Of a stretch of 64,000 nucleotides of DNA, positions 1-14,100 are shown piece by piece (within the stretch, counting starts at the first letter, position 1; each line of letters opens with the position of its first letter). Both the position numbers and the translations under genes were made by a program. This stretch comes from Karalla daura (lineage: Eukaryota; Chordata; Actinopteri; Chaetodontiformes; Leiognathidae), in NCBI GenBank assembly GCA_029224185.1, contig CM055205.1:17953942-18017941 (forward strand), written 5' to 3'. Below the pieces are notes generated by a model, which was not told where the DNA came from, did no database searches, and saw nothing but the letters and a program-made list of their open reading frames with translations.

Positions 1-654
1 ATTAATCAATCATTTGTTGCAGCTCTGCTTGGAATTTGATTGTTTTGTGTTGATCTAGTCATGGTAGATAGCATACAGATGTCACATCATAAGTGGAGCC
101 ATCATTTTGAGTTTCAGTGCATTCCTATGATATTCTAATTTACACAGATTTGCACAAATGCGAGGAGCTGAGAAAGCTTGGAAATGGACCTTGAAAGTGC
201 TTGAAAAGGGCCTGAATTTCATCTCGCAAGATGTAGACCGGAGTTTTGTTTGATCTGGCTCGGCTACAAGACGCAGTTATAAGCTGGGAGCCACAGATGT
301 GACATCTGTAGCATGGTCTGTGTCTGAGAGCTGTTTGGGCCTGCGTCTGCAGTCTGCTGCTGGAGGAGAAACAGCTCCCGGTGAAGGCAGCCGAGCGTTA
401 AGCACCCAAAAGTGACAGACTTGCCTTCCCCCCCGAGGAGCCTAGAAAACAAGTCAGATTTGGACTCGAATTCATGGTGAATGATAATGTTTCCCTGCAA
501 CAGCTGTGTGGATGTGTGAAGTAGAAGGAGCGTGTTTGCTCTTGTCGTGTGTTTACGGCTCCCTGTTGGGCGCCGAGCGCCTCAGTGGTTTAATCTAAAA
601 AATTGAATTGAAAATCTGGATATTTTTCCTCTTTGTATTCCCCCTCCCCTGCAG
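1..654 (+). other. map7d1: Intron of map7d1 upstream of its first visible exon
   Basis: I see no coding sequence here. The stretch ends in a pyrimidine-rich tract and AG at 653-654, the acceptor of the exon at 655. The true start codon and N-terminus of map7d1 lie to the left of the window. Confidence 0.7.
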
Positions 655-723
655 ACTCCATGAGCTCGGAGCAACGACAGAAGCTGGCGAAGGAGCGGAG
701 GGAGGAGCGGGCCAGATATATCG
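655..723 (+). CDS. map7d1: map7d1 exon: start of the N-terminal coiled coil
   Basis: 69 nt. The first two bases finish a split codon, then it reads SMSSEQRQKLAKERREERAR. Acceptor AG is at 653-654 and donor GTAAG at 724. It leaves a single G, completed by the next exon. Confidence 0.88.
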
Positions 724-3700
724 GTAAGACTGAGAGAATATCTCAGGACAAACTCTCTACAAACAAACAAACTCATGCCCTGTTTCCACTACCTGGTACC
801 AGCTCGACTCTACTTGACTCGACTCGTTTCCATTACCTGGAATGTGTATTCTTCTAGTACCTCTTCGCCTGCCGGGTCAAGCTGGGCCTCCTCTTCATTT
901 CCCATTTGTTTTTCACCCGTTTTGTGGGAATAATGACGACCATCTCGGTTGGTAGAGGTGGCACACATACTTGTGCAGACGAGAAGATGCAAAGAAAGCT
1001 TGACCGCCCTTGACACGCGTTGCTATGACGACCGGGTGCGAGTCGAGTCGAGCTGGTATCATGTAGTGGAAACGGGGGGCAAACAGAGAAGTCTTGCTGG
1101 AGATGCATGGATTTTTGTGGTAACCTAGCCTGACGCCTGCACGTCCTCTTCTCTTATTATTAACTCCTGTGTCTCCTGTCACTCTGCTCCTCTCGCCGTC
1201 TCCTTCTCTTTGTCGCTTTCTCCTCGCCTCGGCGTTCAGAACAGCAAACTCAGCTGCAAGGTAAGGCCGCTTCGCTGACTCCCCAGCACGTCCGCGGCAC
1301 TCACACCATTTGGGAATAATCAAACTTGTGATGGGAATCCCATTTCCTTCCATCACCCCCCCCCCCTGCCCCTCCTTCTACTCTGGGCCTGAACAGCCCT
1401 GCTCTTTCTTCCTCCCTCCATGAATCGATTTTGTTGTTTATTTGGATTTCCGTCATCACTCGGTGAACTCTCTTAAACCCTGTGAACCCATTATTTTCTT
1501 TTTACGTTTCTTTTCTTACGTTTTTTTGGCTTTAAGTTTAATTCCTCTTTCATTCCCTCCCACCGTGCATGTCCCACACTCTGTAATCATGGTCTGACTT
1601 TGTGGCTACAGAATGAAACTTTTCTCCCTTATGAAAACATTGTCCTTTGCCCAAAGACATGAAAGACTATATGTGAGGTTTTTAAAACCAGGGGCTTTTC
1701 CCTGTGGGCCCGAGGCCAGAGCGCTATCAGCCAATCGGAGCAGGCGGGCGTGAAAAATGAGCCGTCATTAGCGTGAAGCGAGACTAGGGCCTCTCAGACA
1801 GATTAGATTTAATTACTACTTCAATTTGCATCATTAATGCGGGCCGGGCTGCAGCCGCAAAAAACGCAGAAGAAAGGGGAGGATGAATATCACGCTGTTT
1901 TTTTTCTTCTTTTTGTTAAAACAAGGTTAACTCTCCTCCGGAGTTCAGCTTCCTTTCTTTTCCTCTGGATCCAGCCTGTAATTACACGGCTCCATGTTTG
2001 GGCTTCTTTGCATGTGGAGCGTGCAATTTGTAGCACACGACGGCATGTAGGTCACAGAACACGGCGGTCCGTGCGTGTTTAACCCATAACAACGGGACAT
2101 TTCTGAGCAGTTTGGGGAAGAATGCAGCATTGTTGCTCTTAAAACAGCAGCTGTGGCGCTGAATAGTTTCTGTCATGGTTAAATCTCAACCAAAAACAAC
2201 GACGACGAGCTCCAAAAAAACGTAGAAACAGCATTTTCTTTTCCCCCTTTTGTGAAGCTGCTCTGTGGAAGGAGGACGTAATTGGATTTTTTCAGGGATT
2301 GGATTTTATGGAGGGATGACGAAGGCTTTCTCATTGTCAGCGAGGGCTCACATTTCTTACGCTTCTTTGACTCGTTAGCGAAGACGAGTCCCAGCGCTAG
2401 CTCTAACCCAATGCTTTTAACCCTCATAACGGTCCTCACTGCCCCCATCCTAACCCTCAAAGTCACGTCAGGAGATGTGCAAAAACCATAAACGTGAACC
2501 TGAACATATCAAGGGGAGGGAGGGAGCTGCGTGGCTGCGGTTTGAGAGGATCGATCGCTGTTTCATTGTCGCTCTGGAGCAGCGAGAATGTGCCGCGGGC
2601 CGCTGTAAAGCGCAGCGGGAGCCTCGCTGCTTATTTACTGTTTGTCGGGATTAAACAGTTGGAATAAACTCAGGCGACTCCCATCTGCTTCCCGCTCTCG
2701 GCTGGGGTGTCGGAGCTCCAGGCTTATCAACAGTTTAGGTGGTGGATGCTCTGTGGGGGGAAGTCTCTGCCAGTCAGAGGTTGTTCCAACTACATTAGTT
2801 GTTTATTGTTATTTTTGGGTTTGATTGAGGACATTTGCCTCGGTCATTCGCCATCCCCAGAGGAAATGATAGGAAATGACAGCTCTTAATCTGTTTAGTG
2901 AGGTATCTCAGCATCCATCAAAGGGATTGGTCCGTTTTACTGACTATACAAACACGGCATCGGTTTTGTAGTCGTTTAATCTGTAGGATTACCCCCTTGA
3001 TTAATTACTTGTTTTGATAATAAAAACGATGCAAAATCTGTTAATTTTTACTTAATTTCTCCAAATCCCTCTCAAAAAATGTTTTAGATTAGTGAATTAT
3101 TAAAATAGTTGTTGTTTACTTTATTAGTAGATAATCCTTAAATCTGTATCATCGTCTGTATTAACAGTGACTTCTCACAAATCCTATAAAGTGACACATT
3201 TTTAGTTTGTACGCAGAGTTCTGATATTTGCTTTATTTGTTGTTTTTTTGTGATTGAAAGTACTAATGTGACTCCTAAATATCATGTAGGATGATTTTAC
3301 ATCCCAAAAAAATGAATTATTACAGATTAATTCACTCATTACAGGACGACATAGGGAGGAATAAAAAGGTCTGGCTTTGCTTATAAGGTAAAAAGATAAC
3401 AAGAAGCAGAGCTAAAGTCAAGATTTAGAACATCTAAATAAAAGCTAAAACCTCATATAACTATATAAAAACCTATATAAGAAACTATATAAAACCCTAT
3501 TTAATGAGATCAAGCCCTTTGCATGTGATCAATTAAGATCTAACAGAGCAGAACAAAAAATATAAAGCTTGATCCTGTTTTTTTTATCTCTCTCCACTCT
3601 TTGTAACTTTTGCCACCTCTGTCTGTGACCCCCGGCAGCGGCTAAGAAGGCCCAGTGGCTGGAGAAGGAGGAGAAGGCCCGGCGTCTGAGGGAGAGCCAG

Positions 3701-5056
3701 CTGGAGGACCGCAGGAGGAAGCTGGAGGAGCAGCGGCTGAAGGCGGAGAAACGCCGAGCCCTGCTGGAGGAGAAGCAGAGACAGAAACTGGAGAAGAACA
3801 AGGTCAGAGCCCGACCGCCTTTGACTCAGAGGGGTCGGGAGCAAATTACGCCCGTGCTTCAAAGCATAGTTCTGATTATCAACACTGCACTAATATGGTT
3901 GTAAGTGGTGGTATCGCTTCCATGGATAAATATCCAAGAAGTCTTTCTCTCTCTGAACTCTGTGCCGCTCTCCAAAGTGTTTAGTGCTAATTGGATCCAG
4001 GGAGGAAAAATCAACACTCTGGCAGTGTTTGTGGAAGCCTAATGCTCAGTATAGTTTCTGACCACTGGAAAATTGCCCGTGTAACCTTCTTGAATATCAG
4101 CAAGTGATGCCAAGATCCGGCACAGAGCCAGTTTTCCAGTGGTCACGAGTTTTTTTATCGATCCGCCTGTTGAAACAGTGCGAGCTTCTTCTCAGTTCAT
4201 ACGTTCGTTTTTCAGGCTGGGATCCTTAAATTCCAGTAACTGTTGAAACAATTCAGGGCAGTTCAGACCACGAAAACCTCAAGAAATACTCAAGAAAAAC
4301 CATAAGAAATGAATGCAGGTAGAAGAAGACTGCCATAGAAAAGCCTCATAATTTTAGCACAGTCACACCTAGGAGCAGTTTAGAGTCTGGGATCATGCAT
4401 GTTTCTGGACTGTGGGAGGAAACTGGAGACACAAGGAGAACCTGATTAGGATCCGAACCAGGGACCTTCACATGTCAACAATGTCGAAATATCACAAAAG
4501 GGCAACCAGAATAACAGAGGAGATTATGTTTTTTTCTCTCTTTAATCCAGTTGCAGTTCTGATACTGAGAGTTCAAAACAGTCACCTCTGTGGATTCAAC
4601 ATCTGAACGATTTAATCGAGAAAGTGGTCGAGAAATTTGCTATGAAAATCATTGTTTGTTACAGCCTTTACTTCATTGTAGAAGTTCAACATTTCACTTT
4701 CTTGCCAGATCAAATGTCCAGAAATCGCCAAACAGTCTTGACACTCAATGTAAACATTTTGTTTGCAGTCTTAAAATGCAAGCTGAAACCTCTCATCTCT
4801 CCACTCTGAGCTAACTGAGCTAACTGGAGGCTGCCTATGTCTTCACTCCTCCCTGGGCCGTTGATAACAGTGATATAACATATCCCCGGATATGACTGGG
4901 TCTGAACTTTGTCGTCTGTCCTCCTCCAGGAGCGATACGAGGCAGCTATCAAGAGGTCGACGAAGAAGACGTGGGCCGAGATCCGCCAGCAGAGATGGTC
5001 CTGGGCAGGCGGCCTCAACCAGACGTCCCGCAGAGAAAGTGAGTCTCAGACGCTGG

Positions 5057-5106
<50 letters not shown>

Positions 5107-8100
5107 ACGCTAACCCGAAGCCTCTGAAGCCGAGCAGACTGTGACTCTGCTCCGATGATGCAACCACAGGAAACCAGAGGGTTGGTGGTGGTGGTGGTTG
5201 GGGGGGGGGGGGGGGGGGGGGACCAGGAGGGAAAATGACCCGCTCGGTAATTTATGATGTCAGAACATTGTAACCACTCAGTGGAAAAAAAAATAAAAAT
5301 CTCCTGCGCTTTATTAAAAAGCTGCCCGAGAAGAAGCAGCAAGATCGGACGTGAGAGCTGTGTTTTTCCACTGAGCCGTGAGATCATTTCCCTTTTTTTT
5401 TTTTTTTCTTGCATTTCGGTGTCAAACATGTGACCCGGCCGCTTCTGTGGGACCCGTGACACCGAGGTCAAGACGAGTTTTCTCTCCTTCAAAAGCATGA
5501 AAGATCCTGTGTGTATGTGCGTGTGTGTGTGTGTGTGAGAGAGGGAGGGAGAGAGAGAGAGAGAGCGAGAGAAAGTGTCGTATTTGTTCTGATTTGTCAC
5601 AGCAGATTGCAGCAAAACAGACGAGATCTCGAACTGAAACAGGGTATCCGCTGGGTCTTTTAAAAGTGTTAAAAGTCGATTTTGGGAGAATTGAGGCCTG
5701 TAAGAAGTGGTATTAAAGCTCTTTACTAATAGTCTGGCGTATTTATGGTGAATCATTAAGAGTCAGAGTCACTTGTTGTGACCAACAGGTCTCAATAAGT
5801 TTTAATTAACTTTGGTTTAAGTTACTCTTTTGAGCTTTGTTGGAGCTCAGTTGCATCGTTGTCCCGGCAAACTCCATCTGACTTGAAATGGCGATCCGTG
5901 TTTTTGTTTTTTTTTTCCGGAGGCTCTTCTTTAAGAAGCCTTTAAAAACTTATTGATTCCTGCTTAGATACCCTGTGAAACCAGACCCTCCCCGAACCCG
6001 CTTCTTCTTCTTCTTCTTCTTCTCCTTCTCCGTCCCTTAAAATTTTCCTCCCTATTTCCCCTCCCTACGCTCAAGAAGGAGAAGCTCATATTCACTCTCC
6101 TCCTTTTAAACGAGCCGCGGCGAAGGTGAGTCCCAGCCTCGGAGGCCTCTCGTTTCGCGGACCCCCCTCCCCCTCCTCCCCTCCTCCCCTCCCCCTCCGA
6201 GCTGCCGGACGCAGCCCGGACGCCTTGTGAACAGTTGTTGTGTGTTGCGTTCTCTCCGGTGCAGGCAGATGCTCGGCCTCCACGGTCAACTTGCCCCGAC
6301 AGGTGGACCCTGTCATTAACAACAGGCTGTCCAAGTCCTCTGCCACGCTCTGGAACTCCCCCAACAGAAGTAAGGACGACCCGGCGTCAATGTCCACCAG
6401 GCTTCCTCCCCTCCCTACCCTCTCTCCTCTCCTCTCCCTATTCATCCCCCCCTTCCACCTCCTCCCGCCCTAATCTGGTTTTTGGTTTCTTTGGTTATTA
6501 TGATTATGATTATTATTATTATAACTGTCGTCTCTGGTGGCCTGCCTGCCTGCCTGTGCTTGGTGACTTGGTCATTTTACCACCTACCTCCCACCCTCTC
6601 TCTCTCTCTCTCTCTCTCTCTCGCTCTCTCTCTCTCTGATCACGCTCTCGGTCTCGTTGTGCATCGTGGTTGTGGTTTTATTTTTATTTTTTATTTGATT
6701 TGATTTCAGTTGGTGGTTGTCATCGAATCTGACACTCTTGCATTTTTGATCAGCCCTCCCCCGTCTCACATCGACATCACTGAGCCATGTTTTGTGATGT
6801 GTCCGAGGTCTATGAGTTCACATCCCCCCTGTCACACAACACGTGCTTCATTGGTTGTCCCGCTCCACTTCACTGTTGGTGCTTTGGTGTGGTGTTGCTG
6901 GTGATACTGGTGGTGGTGGTTGTTATGGTGGTGGGTATTATAATAATAATAATAATAATAATAGTGTGACTGTTGCAAATGAACGTAAGGCAACTAAATG
7001 CACATGCACTGTGTTACACTGTGGTTCCTGTGTGACTTTACAGCCTGTTTCCATAGAGACTAACCGTCTCTCGCCTTGTTTGAATCAACGTAATTGCTCA
7101 GTTTCTTTACTTTTATGTGTCACGTTTTAGCACTTTGTTTAAATTACAAACCCCACATGTTGTTGATTTTGCAGCAGCTCATTTAGCTCAGCGATCACAT
7201 ACGTCAAGTATTTTTCGCGTTTGCCGAGACGCTTTCGGTGTCATGACAACACGTCGCTGTCTGTTTGTGTCACAAACCATCCTGCAGCTACACAAAATGT
7301 ATTGTTGTTGTTATCGTAGAACAAACAAGTCTGTCCTGACAGCTGCTGCGGCTTCAAAGAAAACGCCGGAGCGCGTCAGACCAAAGAGGGATGCTTCTTC
7401 TGAATCTTTTGGTAGTTTTAAGGGAAAGATAAAAAGTATTAGCCCCTCGTTTAAAAGCCCCATAATCTCATAATTAACTATATATGTAAACCATGAAATT
7501 CTGTTTCATGGCAGTCTATAACAGTTGCTTCACAGTCTGAGGGTCCCGGGTTCGAATCCCAAGAAACTCCAAGATTGAAGTTTTGTCATTATGTTTTCTT
7601 CAGGTTTCTTCCCACAATCCAAAAAGAAATGCATGATTCGATTGATTGGAGACTCTAAATCGCCCCTAGATGAGAGTGTGAGACTGAATGGTGTGTGTGT
7701 GTGTCCAGTGATGGATTGTAGACCAGTGTATTCTCTGCCTCCACCCTGTGTGTGCTGGGATAAGCTCCTCACAGGGTGAAACAAAAGATGGTTTGATGAT
7801 ATAAAAACATGAAAGCGCTGTGTTGTCACATCCAGAGGAGTGTCACCTAAACACAGAATTATGTCGTTATGAAACTGTGTCATAACAACACCACGTTTGC
7901 ATCACTTTTGCTAAAACGAGAAACTTTCCACATCGTGACAAGAAACTGGAGGTCACGGCAACATGGCGGCGACAGTCTGCCGTATCATGATGGATGTGTT
8001 AATTATCACGTTACATCACACTGTTTCACCGTCGCCATCTCCGATCCGTCTCGCCTCGTAACGTGTGTCATCACAGATCGCATCACCCACAGTGCAATCA

Positions 8101-8722
8101 GCGGTTCAGCTCTCGGTCGGCCTCTTGTACACGTTCAGATTTTCGACCGTGACTGATGCAGATCTTAAGATAACTGCGGGGAATCACGAAAAGGACCGAT
8201 TCCTATTTCTGCAAAGCCGATAGAGTTGATATCCCAGAGGTATCAGGTCGGGGGGGGGGGGGTTTGTGGTCTTAAGACGATGCTCTGCACAGTGTAGCAG
8301 TTATAATGTGGTTTTGGGAGGAAGAAGAGGAAGAGGAGGAGGGTGGGAGAGAGGGTGAGCCTTCCTCCAGGTGAAGGCTGGATCTCTAGGCAGCAGCTCC
8401 GCTCCGCTCTGCCTCCTTCTTGCCGCATTGGAGAAGGAAGAGGAGGAGGGGGAGGAGGTGAAGGAGGAGGTGGACGAGGAGGAGGCGGAGGGAAAGGACT
8501 GTTGCCTAGCAACAGGATGTAGTCGAGTTATCAGTTAGTCATAAAACATGTCGCTTAAACGATCTGCCAGCGTGCAAGCAGAGCAGATTCAGATGAAACA
8601 AGGGGATTTTTGTGTGTGTGTGTGTGTGTGTTTGTGTCTCCATCCGACGTGTACAAACAAGATCCGGCACTTCGACACTGTTGTGATTGCACTGCGATCA
8701 TGTGTCTGTGCGTGCCATGCAT

Positions 8723-8774
<52 letters not shown>

Positions 8775-9527
8775 CAACTAGCTTGTTGTCATCTGAGCAG
8801 AGCGTGATGTCAGTGGAGGTTTTCACAACAACGGGCACAAAAATTCGGGAAAAACCTGGAAAATTAGGATGAGACGTCAAACGTCATAAGATTTCATGTC
8901 GAGATGGTGCATTCAGTGTCCGTCTGTGTGAGTTGTATTTCTCTGTTTCAGAGGAGCTGGAGGGAACAGTCAAATACACACAGCTCTGTGAGGCTAATGC
9001 TTTTTATTGCTAATATTACTACAGCTGTTGGATTTGTTTATCATCTGGTAATATGAATGAGTATCAGAGGTAGAAAGCACTATGCAGCAGTTATATGATA
9101 ATATCATGGCATATTCGAAGGATGTAGAGCTCGTTTTAACCTCTTCATCTCCATAGAAATATAAATAGAATTCAGAAACGCTCGAGGAAGGTATTCATTA
9201 AAGAATATATATAAAAACTTAGGAAACAGTGATTCAATGTGAACACAGGATTTCACTGCATTTAAGTGTGAATGATCTGAAAGAAAACATTTCGGATGTT
9301 TCTTTCTTTCTTTTAGTCAAAGACGAGGTTTCATCGTCATCGCCAAACGTCTCTTTCTCGTTTTTGTGTTTTTTGTCTCGTGCTTTGTCACATTCACACA
9401 CGGGCATTGACAGTTTCTAACAAACACTGACTTTGATGGGATCAAAGATGGAGACTTTGACTAAAAGCAACAAGTTTGCCTTACGAGAGAGAGTGAGAGA
9501 GAGAGAGAGTGTGTGTGTGTGTGTGTG

Positions 9528-9575
<48 letters not shown>

Positions 9576-9904
9576 CCTCATCCCGTCATTACAATAACTC
9601 TGATTATATTCTGCTGTTGCTGGACGTCATTCGTGCTGAACTTTTCAACACATGACTCTCAATAACAGTCAGAGAGGCAACCATGCTGGGGTCAGTGTGT
9701 GTGTGTGTGTGTGTGTTGCCTGTGGAGCAAACAACATTAACCTCATTCCAGGTCTTTGCATTTTGTCTCAAACGAGTGGGGTCAATATAAAAGCCGGGTC
9801 TGCCTGTTCAAAGGTGTGTATGTGTACCTGTGTGTGTGTGAGCTGTAAGTGAGGAACATTACCTTGGGTTTTGTTTCTGAGTGTTTTCACCTAATGTCTG
9901 GTAA

Positions 9905-9938
<34 letters not shown>

Positions 9939-11087
9939 ACACACATGCTTCTGAGGAGTTGCTACAGTATATAAACACCTTCCTCCTCCTCCTGATGCTG
10001 CAGATGTGCAGCAGGTAGTGTGTGTGTGATGTTTCCAGCAGCAGGTGAACAGGTAGGTTGTGTTACAGGCGTGTGCGTAAGGGAGTGGAGCCTGTTGGGA
10101 TGGGGTATATATGTGTGTGTGTGTGTGTGGGTGCCCTGTCATGGACCTCCCCTCTTACGCTGTCCCACCCTCTCAGCCCGCAGCCTGCGCCTCAGCCCGT
10201 GGGAGAGCCGCATCGTGGAGCGGCTCATGACGCCGACGCTGTCCTTCCTGGCCCGCAGCCGCAGCGCCGCCACGCTGCTCAACAACAGCGACTCCCGTGA
10301 GTGGGACACGTCTGCATCTTTTACCCTAAAAAAGAAACGTCTGGTTTGATTGAAGTGAAGGCCTGCGGCTAACTCATCCATCCTGGGAATGCACATCTTT
10401 CCTAACTTCCCTGACCTGTCCACTCTGACCTACTTAAAATGTGCAAAATACAGTTGAAATAGAATAGAATAGTGTAGAATAGTATAGAAAATACAAGAAC
10501 ACAAATTTCAAGATTTCACCGAAGTGGATAGTGCAATAAAGGTACTTAAGTCAAAAACGATACCTATGACTGAGTGAATGAATGTGGCCTACTGGGAGCA
10601 TAGCAGGGCCTTAACAGTCATCTTGCATTTGCAAATATAAGCCTATATCTCTTATGATTCATGCTACATTCTCAGATTTTTCTCATTCAGGTTTACACTT
10701 TAGAAGCTGGACCCAACAAATACTCAGCATCGTAATTGTAATCGTAATCAGCCATTGTCCTTCCCCCCTTTTTCTGTCTATGCATCTGTTCATTTGTATG
10801 AATGTGTTAAACCCTCTGGTAACATAATGTCATCATCAATAACTTAGTTTCAGATCCTGAAAGACCCAGGTCTGAAAAACGTGTAAAGTGTTAGAGAAGC
10901 CAGAACTGGTAAATATATCCATGAATAATGCATTATAAAACATGTGTAGCAACAACAAAACCATTGAATAATATTACATTTAAAAAAACAACCCTCGTCC
11001 CTGCATGTGTCAGTAGTTTGGTATCAGCACCTCGTTTTCACCGTGTGACCTCATGTGAGTCTTCTCATTATCACTCAGCACGTCTTC

Positions 11088-11123
<36 letters not shown>

Positions 11124-14100
11124 ATGCATGTCTGCGCGTGGCTCAGACTCTCACCACTGCTCCCGTTCAGCCTCAGCCAGCCCGCTCAACGCCTGCTCCC
11201 ACCAGCACCCGCACCAGAACGCCGAGCGCTGGAGGCTGTCGTCCGCCAGCACGCCGGACATCACCCAGCGCCAGCGCCGACGCAACTCCACGCCGGTACG
11301 GCCCCACACACACACACACACACACCTGCACACACACACAGGACAGACAACCAACATTTAACATGCTCCCAACCGAACCCAACTACCCCGATTACCGGTT
11401 GTGGTTATATGTATGAGGAGAGAAGCAGGAATATGGTTTTCCACATTTCTACTGGTTACATTGACATGGGAAAGGGAGACAGGAGGAGCTAGAAGGAGAC
11501 ATGGAGGGAGAGAAGGAGAGAGTTGACATGGCAGGTTCCACTGACCCAGGTTGAGGTCTAAGGTCTGCAATCTCTTTCAAAAAGGCGTGTTTTAAGCCTG
11601 CTCTTAGAAGGTAGAGAGGGACTGAAAGTGGCAGATGGGAAATGATGACGATGTGAAATATGAGTCTTATCAGCACATTCTTTCAGCCCGTTGTTTTGGT
11701 TTCACACAGCTCTCACTTATTCTTATTTCCTTGATGTTTTGCCAGAATTAAAAAGTGCCAGGTTGTTGTCTGTAGTGGAATCATCTCTGTCTCAGTCCAA
11801 ATATTTACTTATTCAATCAATTTATATTATCATTCTATGTTTTATACTTTATAATAACAGTTTCCCTATGGGGGATAGATCAAATATATTACAGGATCTG
11901 TAACCTAGCAACCAAAAGGAGCAAAATAACAACTAAAAGATACTAATGGAAGATAAAAAAAAAAGAGCAGCAGTTGTTTTGGCATCATGCCCAGTTTCAT
12001 TCATTCTCCCAGTTTGTTGGTTAGACGTGAGAAGTTTCTAGTTTCAGCAAAAGTGATGCAAAGCTGGTAATATGTTGCTGTTAGCGTGGACATTTTTATC
12101 TGGATCCTGTCTTGTTCTTATATTACATATGTTGCCTGAAACCAGACTCCAAATTTATGACAGTGATGCTCTGTACATGGTATACAAAGCATCGTTAGAT
12201 GACAATGTCTCACCTGGAGGCAGCTGCTAAAATAACTCATGAAATGTAAAACTGCAATCTAAAGACCACATCCTCACAATTCATAAATGCATCCATTTTA
12301 TTCAATAAAGTGTCAGATGAGGCTGCTTTCACATAACACGATCCAGGCTGGATCCCTCGTAACATTTTCAGGTGACGACAGCGATGTCGAACAAAGGGCT
12401 TTTGTTCTGGAGGTGACTTCCTCCTCTGGAGCCTCAGCCCGTGGCCGAGACTCCTCACCGGTGTCGTCTTTGTCTTCAAGGTCGACAAAAAGAAGAAGGA
12501 GAAGAAAGACAAGGAGAGGGAGAATGAAAAGGAGAAGAACGCTCTCACAAAAGAGAAGGTGCAGAAGAAGAGACAGACGGCATCGCCCAACACTACGATC
12601 CAGAGATCCAGGCCAGAGACCAGGTATCACCCTCACACACTCCCAGTGTCTCCCAGTGTCTCCCAGTTGTGGATTTTTTAACTTAAAGATATTTATTTGT
12701 GCATTTGTTAATTTGTGCATTATATTCAACTTCTTCATATGCACATTTCTCTTAATTATGTAATCCTACAAATTATGCAACTTACACATACAGCCGTATG
12801 CATTTATGCGTCAGGTGCAAAAAAAGTTAATATTGGCCTTTGTGAAACAGGCATTGGCAAGTTGACAAGTATTGAATTGAATAATTGAGGAAAGTAATCA
12901 AATTTATCAGCTCAAGTTTGTAGAGAAAACAAGGTATCCATTCATCCATGTACAGTATAACGTATGTATCTGCATGTTATTAATTGTTTCAACACTCTTT
13001 AATTGATGCTCAGCTGCTCATTTCCTCAGTCCAACAATGCAAAATGTCCCACTGTGGGATTAATAAAGGCTAATCTTCTCAAATCTTATCTCATGTAATT
13101 AAATGAAATGTGGACATAAGAGAGAGGGAGAGAGAGAGAGATAGAGAGAGAGGATGCTCTGGGGGGGGGTCCTTGCGTTTTGTCCTCAGAGCAGGTTAGC
13201 GTCCAGATGGTTCGAGGTGGTCTCAGTGTAACCGATGAAGGAGACACTGCTGGATATCAGTCTGTCGTCAGCTGAGGGGAAGATGGCTGCTCTCGTGTTA
13301 CCCCCCCCCCCCCCAGCAGCCATCAGCCTGTACAGTTTCAGATGGAGTCTCTCATATCTCTCAGATGACCCACTTTACAGGCTTTACATCGTGTAGTCGC
13401 AGCCTCGACACCTTCCCCTGCTCTGAAACCTCATCCCCCGTGCTCTCCTCCCTCCCTCCCACTCTTGTTTCACCTCCTCCTCTCTCTCTCTTCTCCTCAC
13501 CAGCACCCCGAAGCTCAAAAACCGACCTCCGTCGCCCGCCGCCCCCAAAAGCCGGCCCCTGTCCCCGCTGGTGCCCGCCTCCAAAACCCCGGCGGGAAAG
13601 AAGACGCCTCCTCCTCCCTCCTCCTCCTCCACCTCCTCCTCCTCCGGCGCCAAGACCCGGCCCAAGCGGGCGCAGACCCCGGCCAGGGTGCAGCCGCAGC
13701 CCGTCGCCGCCGTCGCCGTGGAGACCGACACCGCCCAGGAGAAAAAGAGTGAGTGCGGTTGCCGTGGAGACGGCATCCGAACCGTCAAGGTGACCTCAGA
13801 GGCTTTTGGCTGACATTCACCAGGCGATATAAAAAGAAAAAAAAAAAACGTGTTTCGATCCAGGAGAGTGTGTGTGTAGGTGCCTTTGCTCTACAACCTC
13901 AATACGTCAGAGCCGAGGTCACGTTTCTACTGGATACATTTACCATCCTATTCTATGTACCATCCTACCAAGTACCATACTGTTCTCACACTATATTCGT
14001 TTATGTGGTTCTGATGAAAATTATTATGAAAATACACCAGGGCTTAGTTCATATGACGCACTCTTCTAGTCTGGTCCAAGAAATCCCATGTATGAGCAAG

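Larger units (their letters stand above)
6370..10176 (+). other. map7d1: Large map7d1 intron rich in microsatellites
   Basis: 3.8 kb with CT, TAA and repeated GT tracts, a G run at 8250-8261 and one SINE-like copy. I see no further exon: open frames here are short and repeat-derived. Confidence 0.6.

Noticed and set aside
5046..5756. 236-codon open frame on the minus strand
   Set aside because: It runs through (CA)n, poly-C and (CT)n tracts, giving His-Thr, Pro and Ser-Leu runs. It lies in a map7d1 intron.
7540..7570. Possible tRNA gene around GGTTCGAATCCC
   Set aside because: Only a B-box-like T-arm is present, with no acceptor stem or anticodon arm. The flanks are those of a dispersed repeat.
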